Assembly: GCA_030141605.1 (NCBI GenBank)
Contig: JAQGDQ010000105.1
Coordinates: 436,001-500,000 of the forward strand
DNA from: Tubiluchus corallicola
Lineage: Eukaryota; Priapulida; Priapulimorpha; Priapulimorphida; Tubiluchidae
DNA length: 64,000 nucleotides
Reading direction: 5' to 3'
The position numbers and the translations under genes are program-made. This document shows positions 10,641 through 21,395 of the stretch, piece after piece. Under the pieces are notes generated by a model. It had not been told where the DNA came from. It was given only the letters and a program-made list of their open reading frames with translations, and searched no databases. Each line of letters starts with the position of its first letter. The first letter of the stretch is position 1.

Positions 10641-12849
10641 GTTTATTTACCTAACAAATAAATATCCAAAACCCAACAGATTTATGTATAACAGTGAAAC
10701 ACGGGGTTTCACGATCGTTCAAGAAAAACAGATTAATGAGTTTCATAGAAATCTTCAAAGTTTTAAAGCTAAGCTAACTATTCATTGGCAGCATATAGCT
10801 AATAAGGCAGCAAGGACAGCAACTTCTTACAAAAACACATTTTTAAATTAACACCTTTTCAACAATTTTTTAACTCTTTAGTTCACTTGTGCAATAGAAA
10901 TCGAATATTTTTAATCACATGGTCTTGGAGAATTTTCTGGAGTCGTTACTTTATTTGATCAGCTTGCCTCCCATGTTTTTTAAATGCACATGCCATTACA
11001 CAACTATTTGTCAAAGTTGACTCATTGAACCAAGGATCAAATTGCCTCAAATCTGCTTTGCCCTTCATTGAAAGAGAGTTGGCTACTCAGTTAGATTAAC
11101 TTCTTTAAAACTGCACCATTCAAAATAGGTCTTATAATACCTATGACTTTTCCGCTACTGTGTGGTTGAGCACAGACATCAATAAATAACTACAATATAA
11201 GTATTCAGGAAAATCTCGGCTATCCAATCATACTATTTGTTTAAACATTTATAAGTGATTTACATGCTCTTTTCAGGCACTCCAGCTAAACCTATTGAGT
11301 AACTTAGTCTATGAACATTTACGTGATCGTACACATTAATTTACTGATCACCTGCTCAGCCCAAACCATGCAGTGTTCTGCAGCTATTCCAGGAAAAACC
11401 AACCGATCAGCAAAGGACAAATTAAGGTCGTTTCATTTTCTAACAGGAATTTCTATTTAAAAATAGGGTAAACTTGAGGCCAAAGTGTATAAGAGTGTAA
11501 CGTCTAGATATTTGAAAATTTTCGCATTAGCCAATTTCACACAGGTGATATTGCGTAATATATTGTTACAGTGCAAACACTGCAGATCGGAAAGCTTTTT
11601 TTAATTTTTTCATCAAAAATCGATTTTTAATTTGCTTCAGACAGGCAAATGAACTTCATATAAAATTTTGTAAAAATCCATTGTTGTAGGAGTAGAAACC
11701 TACAAAAATTAGCAAATGTAACGGTAATCGCTGCTCAGTGAGAGCAGTTTTTCATGAACTCATGCAAAATGCAGCAAACGCTTACGGTTCTGAAGGATCT
11801 AAAATCAATATAATTAAATAGCAACATTCTTGTGATGTCTTGAGATTTATAAACTTACTGTAAAACTTCTTATTGCATTAGAAGTTTAATGTTGGTAGCT
11901 TGTTTAATGTTAGATACAAAGCAACAATTACACACTTCCTTTAAAACTGTAGCTTCCTCGTGTTTTAATCTTAAACACAAAAACTAAAATGTATAATCAA
12001 TGCATTACAGTATAAAATGCACAAAATGTTTGATATGTGTTACGGCACCTTTTTTATGTACTTGCTCTCCTTAATTTTGGAACTTGGTTATGCCCCTGTC
12101 GTTCATAATCAAAAATGAAGATTTATACATTAGAACAAAAGAAAGACGGTTAGGACACCTTCTCAGATTACTAAGTGAACTGGGCATCAGCAAGAATTAG
12201 AAAGCACCTGGCAAACAAAAAACAACATGGACAGCTAAGATAAATAAAGATGTTCAACAACTCCAATGAAATCCAGCTTTAGCGCCAGACGAACTTATAC
12301 TGTTAGCTGCAGAAGAGTGGGTGGCGTGCCTTAGTCAATGGCAATGCCTCAAAGTCTGTAATAGACGGATTCTCCTGAAGCGAAATTGTAGGCATGTCCT
12401 ACTTCTTCCCAAACAGCTATAAATCTCCTTCCAAGACCTCCCCCAAGCATTGCTAGAACGCTTTTAGGCTACACGGGGTCCTGTCAAAATTTTGGCAAAA
12501 AGCAGGCAGGTGGATCTGGAGAGATGCACATCGCAAATAATAATGTCCCTCTGGCAAATTCTAAATAACCCTAGCTACTACGCCCTCTGTTGAACAGGCT
12601 ATCCAACCATTACCTGTGCCACCCTGGGCCGACATAATCATTCTCTAGAAATAAGAGGTACAAGTTTTGTGAGAAAAAAACGGCCGAGAAAATGCCATTT
12701 TAGAGGCGTTTTGCCTCTCCCAATACTCCCTGTGCACCCGATTCGATAAATAGACCGCCAATGGCAAAATCTATATCGAGCTCTTTCATTTGATTTGACA
12801 GGTCACAGAAAATGGCACAGCAGTTATCTATACCCGCGAGATTATATAG
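10641..12849. other. Gene-free stretch with one decayed LINE fragment
   Basis: No credible gene. The segment at about 12130-12360 on the plus strand reads, over shifted frames, RLGHLLRLLSELGI, GKQKTTWTAKINKDVQQL and then W-A-L-rich sequence. This resembles the C-terminal tail domain of LINE reverse transcriptases, heavily decayed (low confidence). The remainder, including the short open frames at 10591-10851 and 12700-12924, has no recognisable content. Confidence 0.4.
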
Positions 12850-13140
12850 ATTATCCAAACCTCGCAAAAAAATTATACATAAACCCACACCAAACCCACC
12901 ATACCACACCACACACACATCCACACCAAAAGACCAATACTACACCGCATGATCCACACCACATCACATCATTTATACCACACCGCCTATACCACACCAC
13001 CCACAACATGCACCCAAATCATCCACACCATGCTACACTCACCATGCCCACACCGTACCCATCATATCATATCACACCTACCGTACCACCTACACTACAC
13101 CCCCACACCATGCCACCCACACTATGCCACGAACACCAAC
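12850..13140 (+). repeat. C/A-rich minisatellite, left arm of an inverted pair
   Basis: Degenerate CCACACC/CACCA units fill about 12885-13140; the other strand is GGTGTGG-rich. The edge sequence TTATCCAAACCTCGCAAAA (from about 12851) recurs in reverse complement at the outer edge of the G/T-rich tract at 13730-14012. The two tracts are therefore arms of one imperfect foldback structure rather than independent microsatellites. The threonine/histidine/proline-rich open frames here are translation artefacts of the repeat. Confidence 0.8.
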
Positions 13141-13729
13141 ACTCTAAAAATGGGCGTATTATACTTCATTGCCATGTACGAACCTAACTAATAGGGTGAG
13201 TGACATATATGCTCAAACAGCCTCTAGAAAAACTCAATTTGTGCAACTGTTTGGGCATGTTGGGAAATAATAAGCACACCCGCAGAAAGAAGACAAAACG
13301 GTCCATAAAATGTTCAAAGTTTTGTTGGGAGAGAGGTCCACTAGACGAAACGGGAAGGGTGTAATTCAAAGTTCTTTTTCAACCTCCATAAGCTGCACAC
13401 TATTTTGAACATCCATTATCGTTGAGTTTGAGAAATTACACGGCTGTTCCAGATATTGTTGACCTGCCGCTCTACAGTGATATAGATTTTACATGTAAGT
13501 TCTGTTAGCCTATTATCGTGTGAGAAGCGGCAAACAAAACTGTGTGGAATGTCCGTGCATTATTGATCATTGCTAAACAGACAAAGAGGATTTATTATAG
13601 CACACAGTTTCGACTTTGTGGATAATGTTTGGAATGGTTTTGTTGTGATGCTGTGCTGTTGGTGTCGTCATTGTTGCCGCCATCATCATCGTCATCATCA
13701 ACACATGATCACCACGTGAAGTGGTGGGG
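13141..13729. other. Spacer between the inverted minisatellite arms
   Basis: About 590 bp of mixed sequence with no coding signal. It contains a short (ATC)n run near 13682-13700 and CACCACGTGAAGTGGTG, a near-palindrome with an E-box core (13711-13727). If the arms are one foldback element, this is its loop. Confidence 0.5.
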
Positions 13730-14012
13730 ATTGTGTAGTGTGGTGGTAGTGGTGTGCTGTGGGGGTTGTGCTATGGATGGTGTGGTGGGGTGGTAGGGTG
13801 TTGTGGTGTAGGTGGTGTGGCGTGGCGTGGTGTGTGGGTGTGGTGGTGTGGTGGTATTATGTGGTGCAGTGTGGTGTGATGTGGTGAGGTGTGGTGTGGG
13901 TTGTGTGGTGTGACTGGTGTGGATGGAGTAGTGTGGGTAGTGTAGTTGGGTGGTATGGTGTGGGTTGTGTGTTCATTTATGCGCAAAATTCTTTTCGCGG
14001 GGTTTGGATAGT
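13730..14012 (-). repeat. G/T-rich minisatellite, right arm of an inverted pair
   Basis: GGTGTGGTG-type degenerate repeat, the reverse complement in character of the tract at 12850-13140. Its outer edge holds CGCGGGGTTTGGATAG, the inverted counterpart of the left edge. The G-rich strand is the plus strand here. Confidence 0.8.
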
Positions 14013-14333
14013 TGCAATTAGTTTTCAAGATTTTTTCAAAGTACTGGTAACTAACTGGTAAGACCATTTTTGTAAAAGTAATAGAGCAACTTTGCACATG
14101 GGAGACTAAAATACAGCCAAACTTTAGTTGAGTTGATGAACATTTTAGCAGACGCTAAGGCGTGGATGCTAGGAAGGTATTACTATTACAATTAGTGCAT
14201 GAAGCCATGAAGAAAGTCTTCGAGTCAGGTCGAGCTACTGCGAAGATCTGAGAGGCTGAGCGTCCCGACCATAGATATACATACTGTATTATTATCCATG
14301 GTCGCAACAGTTAAACTTTATTGCTCGTGTAGG

Positions 14334-15044
14334 GCGCCAAGTTGACCACTGAGCCAAGTAGACCACTTCCGGTAAACCCGATGCGCTAAAAGTAGTGTCC
14401 TACATGGGCAGCCCAAGTAGGACATTAGCGATTTTTGTCGAGAATCGGTAATTTTGTCAAATTTTTGAAAATTTACAAATGCATTTCTCACAATAATTTC
14501 ATCATTATGATTAACTCCATTAATATATCATAACATTAAACCTAGTATCCAATGCTTTAAAAAGAGAAATTCTGCACACAGTTATTACAGAAATAATTGC
14601 AAATTTAAAATTGAGACAGATGCTGCTAAGCATGTAGGACACATAGATCGCTAGAACATTTACTTATAAGAAAACAATTATTTGCCCAAGAGGTAGTGAA
14701 ACGGATCACCTGTTTGTGAAGTGAGACAAAATCAAAAATGATATACCTTAAACAAATGTTGAATTCGCAAAAAAGTGTTTTTTTCACTTCAACAACATTA
14801 ATATCGAAACCAAATTAATATTGTCCGTTCTACCAGCTCAGAATAAAATTCTTTTATTTTATTAGATGTATAATAAATTATTCAATGTGTACTAACGTTT
14901 TTAATTATTATTATTACATAAACAAGCACAACGGACGGTGTCAGTACACTTAACGACTCAATTCGCGACCTGTCTCTAGTGTCCTACTGGGGCAGCCCAA
15001 GTAGACCAATTGGTCTACTTGGCTCAGTGGTCCACTCGGCTCCC
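14334..15044. mobile_element. Non-autonomous DNA transposon with ~33-bp terminal inverted repeats, copy 1
   Basis: The left end (GGGCGCCAAGTTGACCACTG...) and right end (...CAGTGGTCCACTCGGCTCCC) are inverted repeats about 33 bp long, matching at roughly 29 positions and meeting in GAGCCAAGTAGACC. Just inside both ends is a second near-palindrome, GTCCTAC-N-GGGCAGCCCAAGTAG. The interior aligns along its length with the copy at 52042-52792. A clear target-site duplication could not be identified. It ends about 225 bp before the POT1 start codon, so it forms part of that gene's upstream region. Confidence 0.8.
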
Positions 15045-15269
15045 AACAGCTCGTACAGTCAGCAATGCATTCGTTATTGTGACCTGGACATGGTTGACAC
15101 GCGGGTTTGACGGTAACAATGTGAATTATTTTAAATTAAGCTGCAGTTGATGCGTAGTAGTGTAACTACAAAGAAATTATAAACGCACTTGTCAATGATT
15201 ATATGTGATGAGTGACATTGATACTGATCTTAAGTTTAAAAGCATGATAATAAAGCAGTTTGAAATAAC
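15045..15269 (+). promoter_or_regulatory. Probable POT1 5' flank
   Basis: This short interval between the transposon and the POT1 start must hold the 5' untranslated region, unless transcription starts inside the transposon. It has several CpGs (GACACGCGGG, GACGGTAAC) but no TATA box. An in-frame TGA at 15261-15263, nine bases before the ATG, fixes the protein start. Confidence 0.4.
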
Positions 15270-17669
15270 ATGTTGAAATCGATATCTTTTAGTTTTACTG
15301 AATTAACTTCAGACCAATCAATAGAGGATTTGGCTCCTAGTGGCACAAGTCACATTTACTTTAAAGATGTTACCTCGATACCTTTAATAAACAAATATGT
15401 GCAAGGTTCAATAAAATCGATAGGAAAGCTCAAAATTGATCCTAGAAGACTTAGTAGCGGGAAAATCATTCAGGTTGTTCTTAACCAGTCTGCTTGTGCT
15501 GAGAACTACTCTGCAGAGAACAAAAAGTTGCTAAACGTTATATTTTTTAATGAACTTGCAGAATATGTGAGTACTGTACAGCTGGGTGCTCACTTGTTAG
15601 TGGGAAATGTTAACACCTGGCCATGCCCAGAATCTCAATGTAATCCAGCTTCGGGTTTGCATAAGTTTGCTATAGTTGTACAACCTATACCTGTACATGA
15701 TCAGTTGCCCTTTGTTATACTAAAAGGAACACGCTCTGCTAATCAAGAAATAAAAACTAATATAGAAATGTCGGATAACAATGTTGCATTTCATGGAGCC
15801 GATCGTCGTGGCAAAGTGCCTCGATACGATTACAGTACTATAAACAAACTGGTAAAAGGTGATGTCATCAATATTTGGGGTGTAGTGCGATTTTTCAAGC
15901 CAGTATTTCAAACAAAAGGCACACATCATTGCTCTGTGATTACTCTTGTGGATCCATCTTGTATTAGTGGAATTAATTACCAGTTAAAATGCAGTTTACT
16001 GGCTGCTCGTGAATCTTTGCCATTAGTATCGGAGGTGCTACAGATTGTGAGGCTTCATAGAGTGATGATAAGTACATACATGGGAGAATTTCAAGCAAAA
16101 GCTGGATGTGGGTTTTCTGCACTAGTGTTTGATGGGACAATTGATTCACCAATAGAGCCACTGACAATGAGCAAATCTTTCACTTTCGGTCATCCAGATG
16201 AAACTAGAGTCCTAGAGCTAAGAAAATGGATTGCGCAAAACCGTTCATTTATTCTTGGTGAAGAAATGGTGTTTAATCGAACTCTTTCAACTGTAATGCC
16301 TAATACATTCTTTAATTTGCCATGCAGAGTCCTAGGCATGTGTGATGTGAAAGATAAACCTTTGATGGTAAGAGTATTTGATGGAACACCACTGCCTAAC
16401 ACCTGGAGATCTCGTGTTGCAGATTTTTCTACAGAAGAGTCACTAAACTATGTACAAAGTGAAGAATGTGCGAGATATGCAAACAACACAGTTGACATCT
16501 TTTTGTATGGTGATCAAGCAGAACACAATCGAGACATTTTGCCTGGTGAGTTAATTCTGATCAAGCAGTGTCACTGCCGACAATTAAAAAGTACGGTTTT
16601 GCCATCCAGTAAAAGACTGCCATCAGCTGACAGGGGCGAACAGCCTGCTTTGGTTGAATTTTGCTTGCTTCCTGGGTTTAACTGTAAACAAACTGTTGTG
16701 CGTAACATAGGTGGCATGGAAGAATGTGCCAACCTTCTAGCTCAGTTAAATCATTCACACCAAAGGTCGACTGTTACTTCCCAGGCTTTACCCAGCATAT
16801 TAAGTGCTGACACTTGTGAATCTGCACACTCAGAAATGCTAATTAATAATAACGAGTACTTGCGTGGTAGCAAAGAGATGGATTCTTCCTTAGGTTTTAC
16901 TCAGTTTCTTTCTTCACAGTCGCAGGTAGATGACAAGGTAGGCTTTAATGGAAATTCCAATGATGTTATACCTGAGGGAATTATTATCGTAAGGAACACT
17001 GATAGTTGTCTAGCCACCAACATTGACAGCTGTATTTCATCAGAGCCTCATGCATGTTGGTTAAATGGGGTAGTTTGCTATGATTATCAGCCACGCATTT
17101 TTGAAAGAAGCACTGTAAACAGTTTTCTTACGGTCACTTGTCCTGTATGTACATTCAGAAGTGTTTGTCCTGATCCTAAATGGACAAGTGAGCCTAGTGA
17201 TAGCAACATTGAGTCAGTTAGTGATAGTAGTTCCCAGTGGAATGGAATTTGTCCTTGTGCGATAGATTCTTGTGGAGTTGAATACTGGCAGTGCCCAAAA
17301 TGTACAGATGTCTTGTGGAACATTAAACTCAATGGCGACTCAGAGGACAACAGTGATTGCATGATTCCTCAGCTGGAACATGAATATGATTTAAAAATTT
17401 ATCTCAAGGATTCATCAGGTCATTTGTTAGTTCATCTTAGTAGTGCAGATGCAGAAAAGTTTTTTGGCGGTCTGACACCCATTGAGCTTCTTAAAGAAAG
17501 AAAAAAGCTATGGCCAATTTTTAAAAGTTTTTTTTTAAAGTTAAACCCTGTGCAAGGTCAGCCAGGCCAACCTGTGAATGTTATAGTGAATCGCTCGACT
17601 GAAAATTCTTTCACTTTCTTAGATACTCAGGCTGCATTCACGTTAAGTACTGCCAAAAATTTTGATTAG
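15270..17669 (+). CDS. POT1: Protection of telomeres protein 1 (POT1), intronless, with extra N-terminal domain
   Basis: 799 aa in one exon. Residues about 186-325 match the first single-stranded-DNA-binding OB fold of POT1 (INIWGVVRFFKP at 200-211, KGTHHCSVITLVDP at 216-229, IVRLHR at 259-264, GFSALVFDG at 281-289). Residues about 335-480 match the second OB fold, including VRVFDGT. A low-complexity linker covers about 485-590. The C-terminal third (594-799) resembles the OB3 region that binds TPP1, with CPVC at 624-627 and CPKC at 675-678. POT1 caps the 3' telomeric overhang in shelterin. The human protein is 634 aa; the difference is residues 1-175, whose strand pattern (VQGSIKSIGKL, KIIQVVLN, LLNVIFFN, HLLVGNVN, KFAIVVQ) looks like another OB fold. 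The in-frame upstream stop supports the start. Confidence 0.9.
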   Translation: MLKSISFSFTELTSDQSIEDLAPSGTSHIYFKDVTSIPLINKYVQGSIKSIGKLKIDPRRLSSGKIIQVVLNQSACAENYSAENKKLLNVIFFNELAEYVSTVQLGAHLLVGNVNTWPCPESQCNPASGLHKFAIVVQPIPVHDQLPFVILKGTRSANQEIKTNIEMSDNNVAFHGADRRGKVPRYDYSTINKLVKGDVINIWGVVRFFKPVFQTKGTHHCSVITLVDPSCISGINYQLKCSLLAARESLPLVSEVLQIVRLHRVMISTYMGEFQAKAGCGFSALVFDGTIDSPIEPLTMSKSFTFGHPDETRVLELRKWIAQNRSFILGEEMVFNRTLSTVMPNTFFNLPCRVLGMCDVKDKPLMVRVFDGTPLPNTWRSRVADFSTEESLNYVQSEECARYANNTVDIFLYGDQAEHNRDILPGELILIKQCHCRQLKSTVLPSSKRLPSADRGEQPALVEFCLLPGFNCKQTVVRNIGGMEECANLLAQLNHSHQRSTVTSQALPSILSADTCESAHSEMLINNNEYLRGSKEMDSSLGFTQFLSSQSQVDDKVGFNGNSNDVIPEGIIIVRNTDSCLATNIDSCISSEPHACWLNGVVCYDYQPRIFERSTVNSFLTVTCPVCTFRSVCPDPKWTSEPSDSNIESVSDSSSQWNGICPCAIDSCGVEYWQCPKCTDVLWNIKLNGDSEDNSDCMIPQLEHEYDLKIYLKDSSGHLLVHLSSADAEKFFGGLTPIELLKERKKLWPIFKSFFLKLNPVQGQPGQPVNVIVNRSTENSFTFLDTQAAFTLSTAKNFD

Positions 17670-18868
17670 TTACAACACTGATTCACACAGTGATGTATTA
17701 TAAATTTACTAAAGATGTCTGGCAGTTTGTTTGTAATGCAGAACTTAACTGAAATCTTATTAATTGATTTACATTAATCAGTCACACTGAATGTTTAAGT
17801 TTTATTCACTTATTATTTCAGAGCCAGTAGCTTTTATTTAGCCTTCTTTTTTCGTTAGCCTATAAAAATTTTGCTCATGTTAGCAAGAAAATTAGAATCA
17901 AGATTGAAGATCACAGATGTAATAAATCATTTTATCACTTTTATTAAATATGTATTATACAGCTACTGGAAGCAGAAAATTAGTAATTCTAACTTTTCTC
18001 GGACTTCTTTGCATTTGAGGTAATTATATAAACACTATTGACTTTCACTTCTGATGCAACAGTTTTTGTCAAATCAAAGTCCCATTGTGTTGGATTTTTT
18101 CCTGGGTTATTATGCCACGTAGAAAATTATTCAAATTTGTTACTAAGCCAGTGTGAATGTTTTAAGAGTCACTGATATTACAATAGTTGTTTATAACATG
18201 ATGATTCCGCTTCCCTTTCCTATTTGTAGATGTCACTACTTAAGGCATAATATATTATTGTCAAAACGTTTTACAACACTGATATATACTTATTTACTAC
18301 TTACTGATTGAAATAAAAGAGGCTGCCATGCCTTTGTAGCAAGACTCAAGTTGTAGCTCAGACATCATTTTGTTCACATTTGTATTTTTTATGTTGTAAA
18401 TGCAATCAAAAAATAATTTAGTAATGTGCTATAGCACAGAAACATGTAGTGTGGCAAAACTAATTCACACAAGCTCTTTGACTGTCATGGTAAGGTGCAG
18501 TACATTCTGTGTCATTGTTTAATATTATTTTATCATGAAACTTTTCATATTGGTGACTGATTTTATAATATTTTTGTGTCCTGGCATTCATTTGTCCAAC
18601 ATTAGGCATGATGTCACTCTTCATTTAAAGACTTCTTTGTATGTTTGATTTGTTTTAATGTTTGTAAAGTTAATGTAAACTAACGTTAGTCTCACATAAT
18701 ATAACACAAAGCAGAAAAAATATCGACACTGGTTTTGTTGTTTCTCAAAATTTGCTTAAAATTTTGTTATTTTTTTTTAATATGTGAACGTCTAGTTTTG
18801 CACAAATGGATGCTGGGCATAAATCACTGAGGCCTCTGCACAGACTACGAACTGCTTCATGTTAAGAG
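17670..18868 (+). other. POT1 3' untranslated region and spacer to SLC25A35
   Basis: A/T-rich non-coding DNA. The first good polyadenylation signal after the POT1 stop is AATAAA at 17921-17926, with a second candidate near 18312. The last few hundred bases upstream of 18869 should include the SLC25A35 promoter and leader, but no specific element stands out. Confidence 0.5.
17921..17926 (+). promoter_or_regulatory. Candidate POT1 polyadenylation signal
   Basis: AATAAA about 250 bases after the POT1 stop codon, followed by T-rich sequence. Confidence 0.5.
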
Positions 18869-21395
18869 ATGGAGTTTATGCTTGGTGGACTGGGTGCCTG
18901 TGCAGCAGGTGTGTTTACTAACCCATTGGAGGTTGTGAAAACCAGATTTCAACTTCAAGGTGAACTTAAAGCACGAGGAAAATATACCAAGCATTACAAG
19001 AATGTCTTCCATGCATTTTACACAATCGGAAGAGTAGATGGTATGGCAGCTTTGCAGAAGGGTCTTGTTCCAGCTCTTTGGTATCAGTTCTTTATGAACG
19101 GCGTACGACTAGGTGTTTTTCAAGTTTTACAAAATAGTGGCATTTGTTATGACAAAAATGGGAATATATCTCACTGGAGAAATGTCCTCGCCGGTGCTGT
19201 ATCGGGCAGCATGGGAGCATTTGTTGGAAGTCCTGTATATATGGTAAACTATTTTTTTCTAAATTGAATCATCTTAGCTTGTGTTGCAAATACACAGCAA
19301 AAATTTGATGTTACAGGGCCTGCAGTATGTTTCTAAAGACATTAGCTATCACATTTTTTTCTAACCAACTCATCTGTCTCACTTCAAATGGCTTTTGAAA
19401 GGCAATGTTTTTGTCATAGATAATGCAACAGGGTTTTTATAAAATATTATAGAAACATATTTGCAGTATTGGTGTCACCATTAAGAAAAACTGTAATATA
19501 AGTAATTGATAAAAATTAATCTCTTGCTCATAGCTGCAGTGCCACTCTACTAATGTTCTTGCTCTGTCTGGCTGTTGCTGCAAGCCGAGAACAGTGTCAT
19601 ATACTGTGCTGTCAGTTCTACTAAATTCATGTCTTTCAAGGCCAAAGAAATTACTGTGAGTTATGGAAAATACTATTAATTTTTTGTATGCATAAAATTC
19701 CATCGAGTCTTGGATTTTAATACTCTTAACTAATCATAGCACATCTTAATTCTTGAGCAGATTTTACTGTGCATATTGTATCCATTTTCTAGATCAAGAC
19801 GCAGCTACAAGCAAGATCTCATGATGAAATAGCTGTTGGTCATCAGCATCGACATAGCAGCATGTTTCGTGGGTTACACGACACCTATTCAGAGTTTGGT
19901 ATAAGAGGCCTCTGGAGAGGAGTCAGTGCCGCTATTCCACGAGTTATGATTGGCTCTGCAGCACAACTTAGCAGTTTTCAGGCAGCGCATGATCACATTG
20001 AAAAACTTCGAGTGAGTAGTTTTTACAAGCATTTCTTACCATAGGAGTTAGGAGTGAAATAAACAAATTATCAGATTGTGAATTTCATTAAATTGTACAG
20101 TGGTAATCTTTCAAGTTATTCAAGTGGATTAGTCTAAATTTATCTAAATAGCAAGCTTGAGAATCAATCTTGGTGCAATTCAAACAGAAAGAATTTCTTA
20201 TCTTAAAGTCTCTAAGTAGAATTATCATGCACCCATGCCGCACATCATTGTCGTAATTGTTTAGGCTTGTGCATGAAAGATGCTAATTATCTCTCTCTAC
20301 ATTCTGCTTTAATACTCTCTAGCACTCTTGCTTGACCTTTGCATGAAATGAAAACATTTCCAAAATTGGCAGTATCAAAATTTATATGTGCAATGTTTCT
20401 TTCAAGTGTATTACAAAAATTTATATACTAAGTCTTTGCATATTTTTTTCTTTTTCTGGACGAGTTGCAAGTTTATAAACCAAATTACTTATGAGAATAT
20501 GGCAATTACCACCAATAGAATGAACTTATTCTGTTCTGTCATTTGATGTAGATACAGTTCTTACATTTTTCTTCACTACTTGTGATTCCTTATTGGACAT
20601 TTAAGATTTCTTTCAAAATTTGTGTCAACTTTGTTTGAGATGCCACTTTCTTGGATAAGCTGAGTAGTAGTATTCATTTGCAAAAATGCAGCAGGTTGCT
20701 CATGTTAATTTTAACCATCATAAATAATACAAGTGTCATAAATGAATGTGTTATAAATAAACGAACTCATCCTGCTGTTTCCTTAGTAACCACAAAATAG
20801 AGACTTAAACAACCGGTTTTTTTTGTTGTTATTGTCTACTGTTCAACAACAGAAAAAAGTCATTGCTTACTTTATCTGTAAAAGTATGAAAAATGGAATG
20901 AATAATTTGTAAAAGTTGCAAAAACATAAGAATAAAGCAGATTTCTAAACAAAACCAATATTTGGCCCGAATGCATACTCATAACATTAGCCTTAGTTTC
21001 ATATAATATGCGAAAGCAAGAACAGTTTCCTTTTTGTATTATTTTATTTTTGTAATGCATTTTTTCGTTTTCTTTTCTAGTTTTTCAAGTCAAACAGTGT
21101 TTGGACTAATATAAGTGCAAGTGTGGTAAGTGGTGCTGTTGTCGTTTTGTTCATGACTCCATTTGATGTTGTATCTACCCGCCTTTACAACCAAGGTGTC
21201 GACACTCAAGGACGCGGTCTCTTCTACAAGAACTTCTTTGATTGTTTTATAAAAATCTTCATTAGAGAGGGGCCTTTCGGATTTTATAAAGGATGGTCAG
21301 CCTCATTATTTCGTCTGGCACCGCACACTATTCTCAGCTTGGTGTTTTGGCGAGAATTTCGGAAAGCATACCATAAACTCGAAGAAAAGATCTGA
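18869..21395 (+). CDS. SLC25A35: SLC25A35-like mitochondrial carrier, three exons
   Basis: Exons 18869-19243, 19793-20011 and 21081-21395 join in phase 0 to 302 aa; human SLC25A35 is 300 aa. The three carrier repeats are visible. The first signature is [10 protein letters not shown]. The second is SPVYMIKT, split by intron 1, with Tyr where most carriers have Asp/Glu, as I recall also from human SLC25A35. The third is TPFDVVSTR. Other matches are [19 protein letters not shown] at the start, [44 protein letters not shown] and [13 protein letters not shown] near the end. The protein should sit in the inner mitochondrial membrane with six spans. Its substrate is not settled; family relatives carry carboxylates such as oxaloacetate. 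Splice sites are standard (GTAAAC, GTGAGT; TTTCTAG, TTTTCTAG). Confidence 0.95.

Noticed and set aside
12795-13187. His/Pro/Thr-rich open frame, and the similar minus-strand frame at 13771-14097
   Set aside because: Translation of the CACC/GGTG minisatellites in frames that happen to lack stops.
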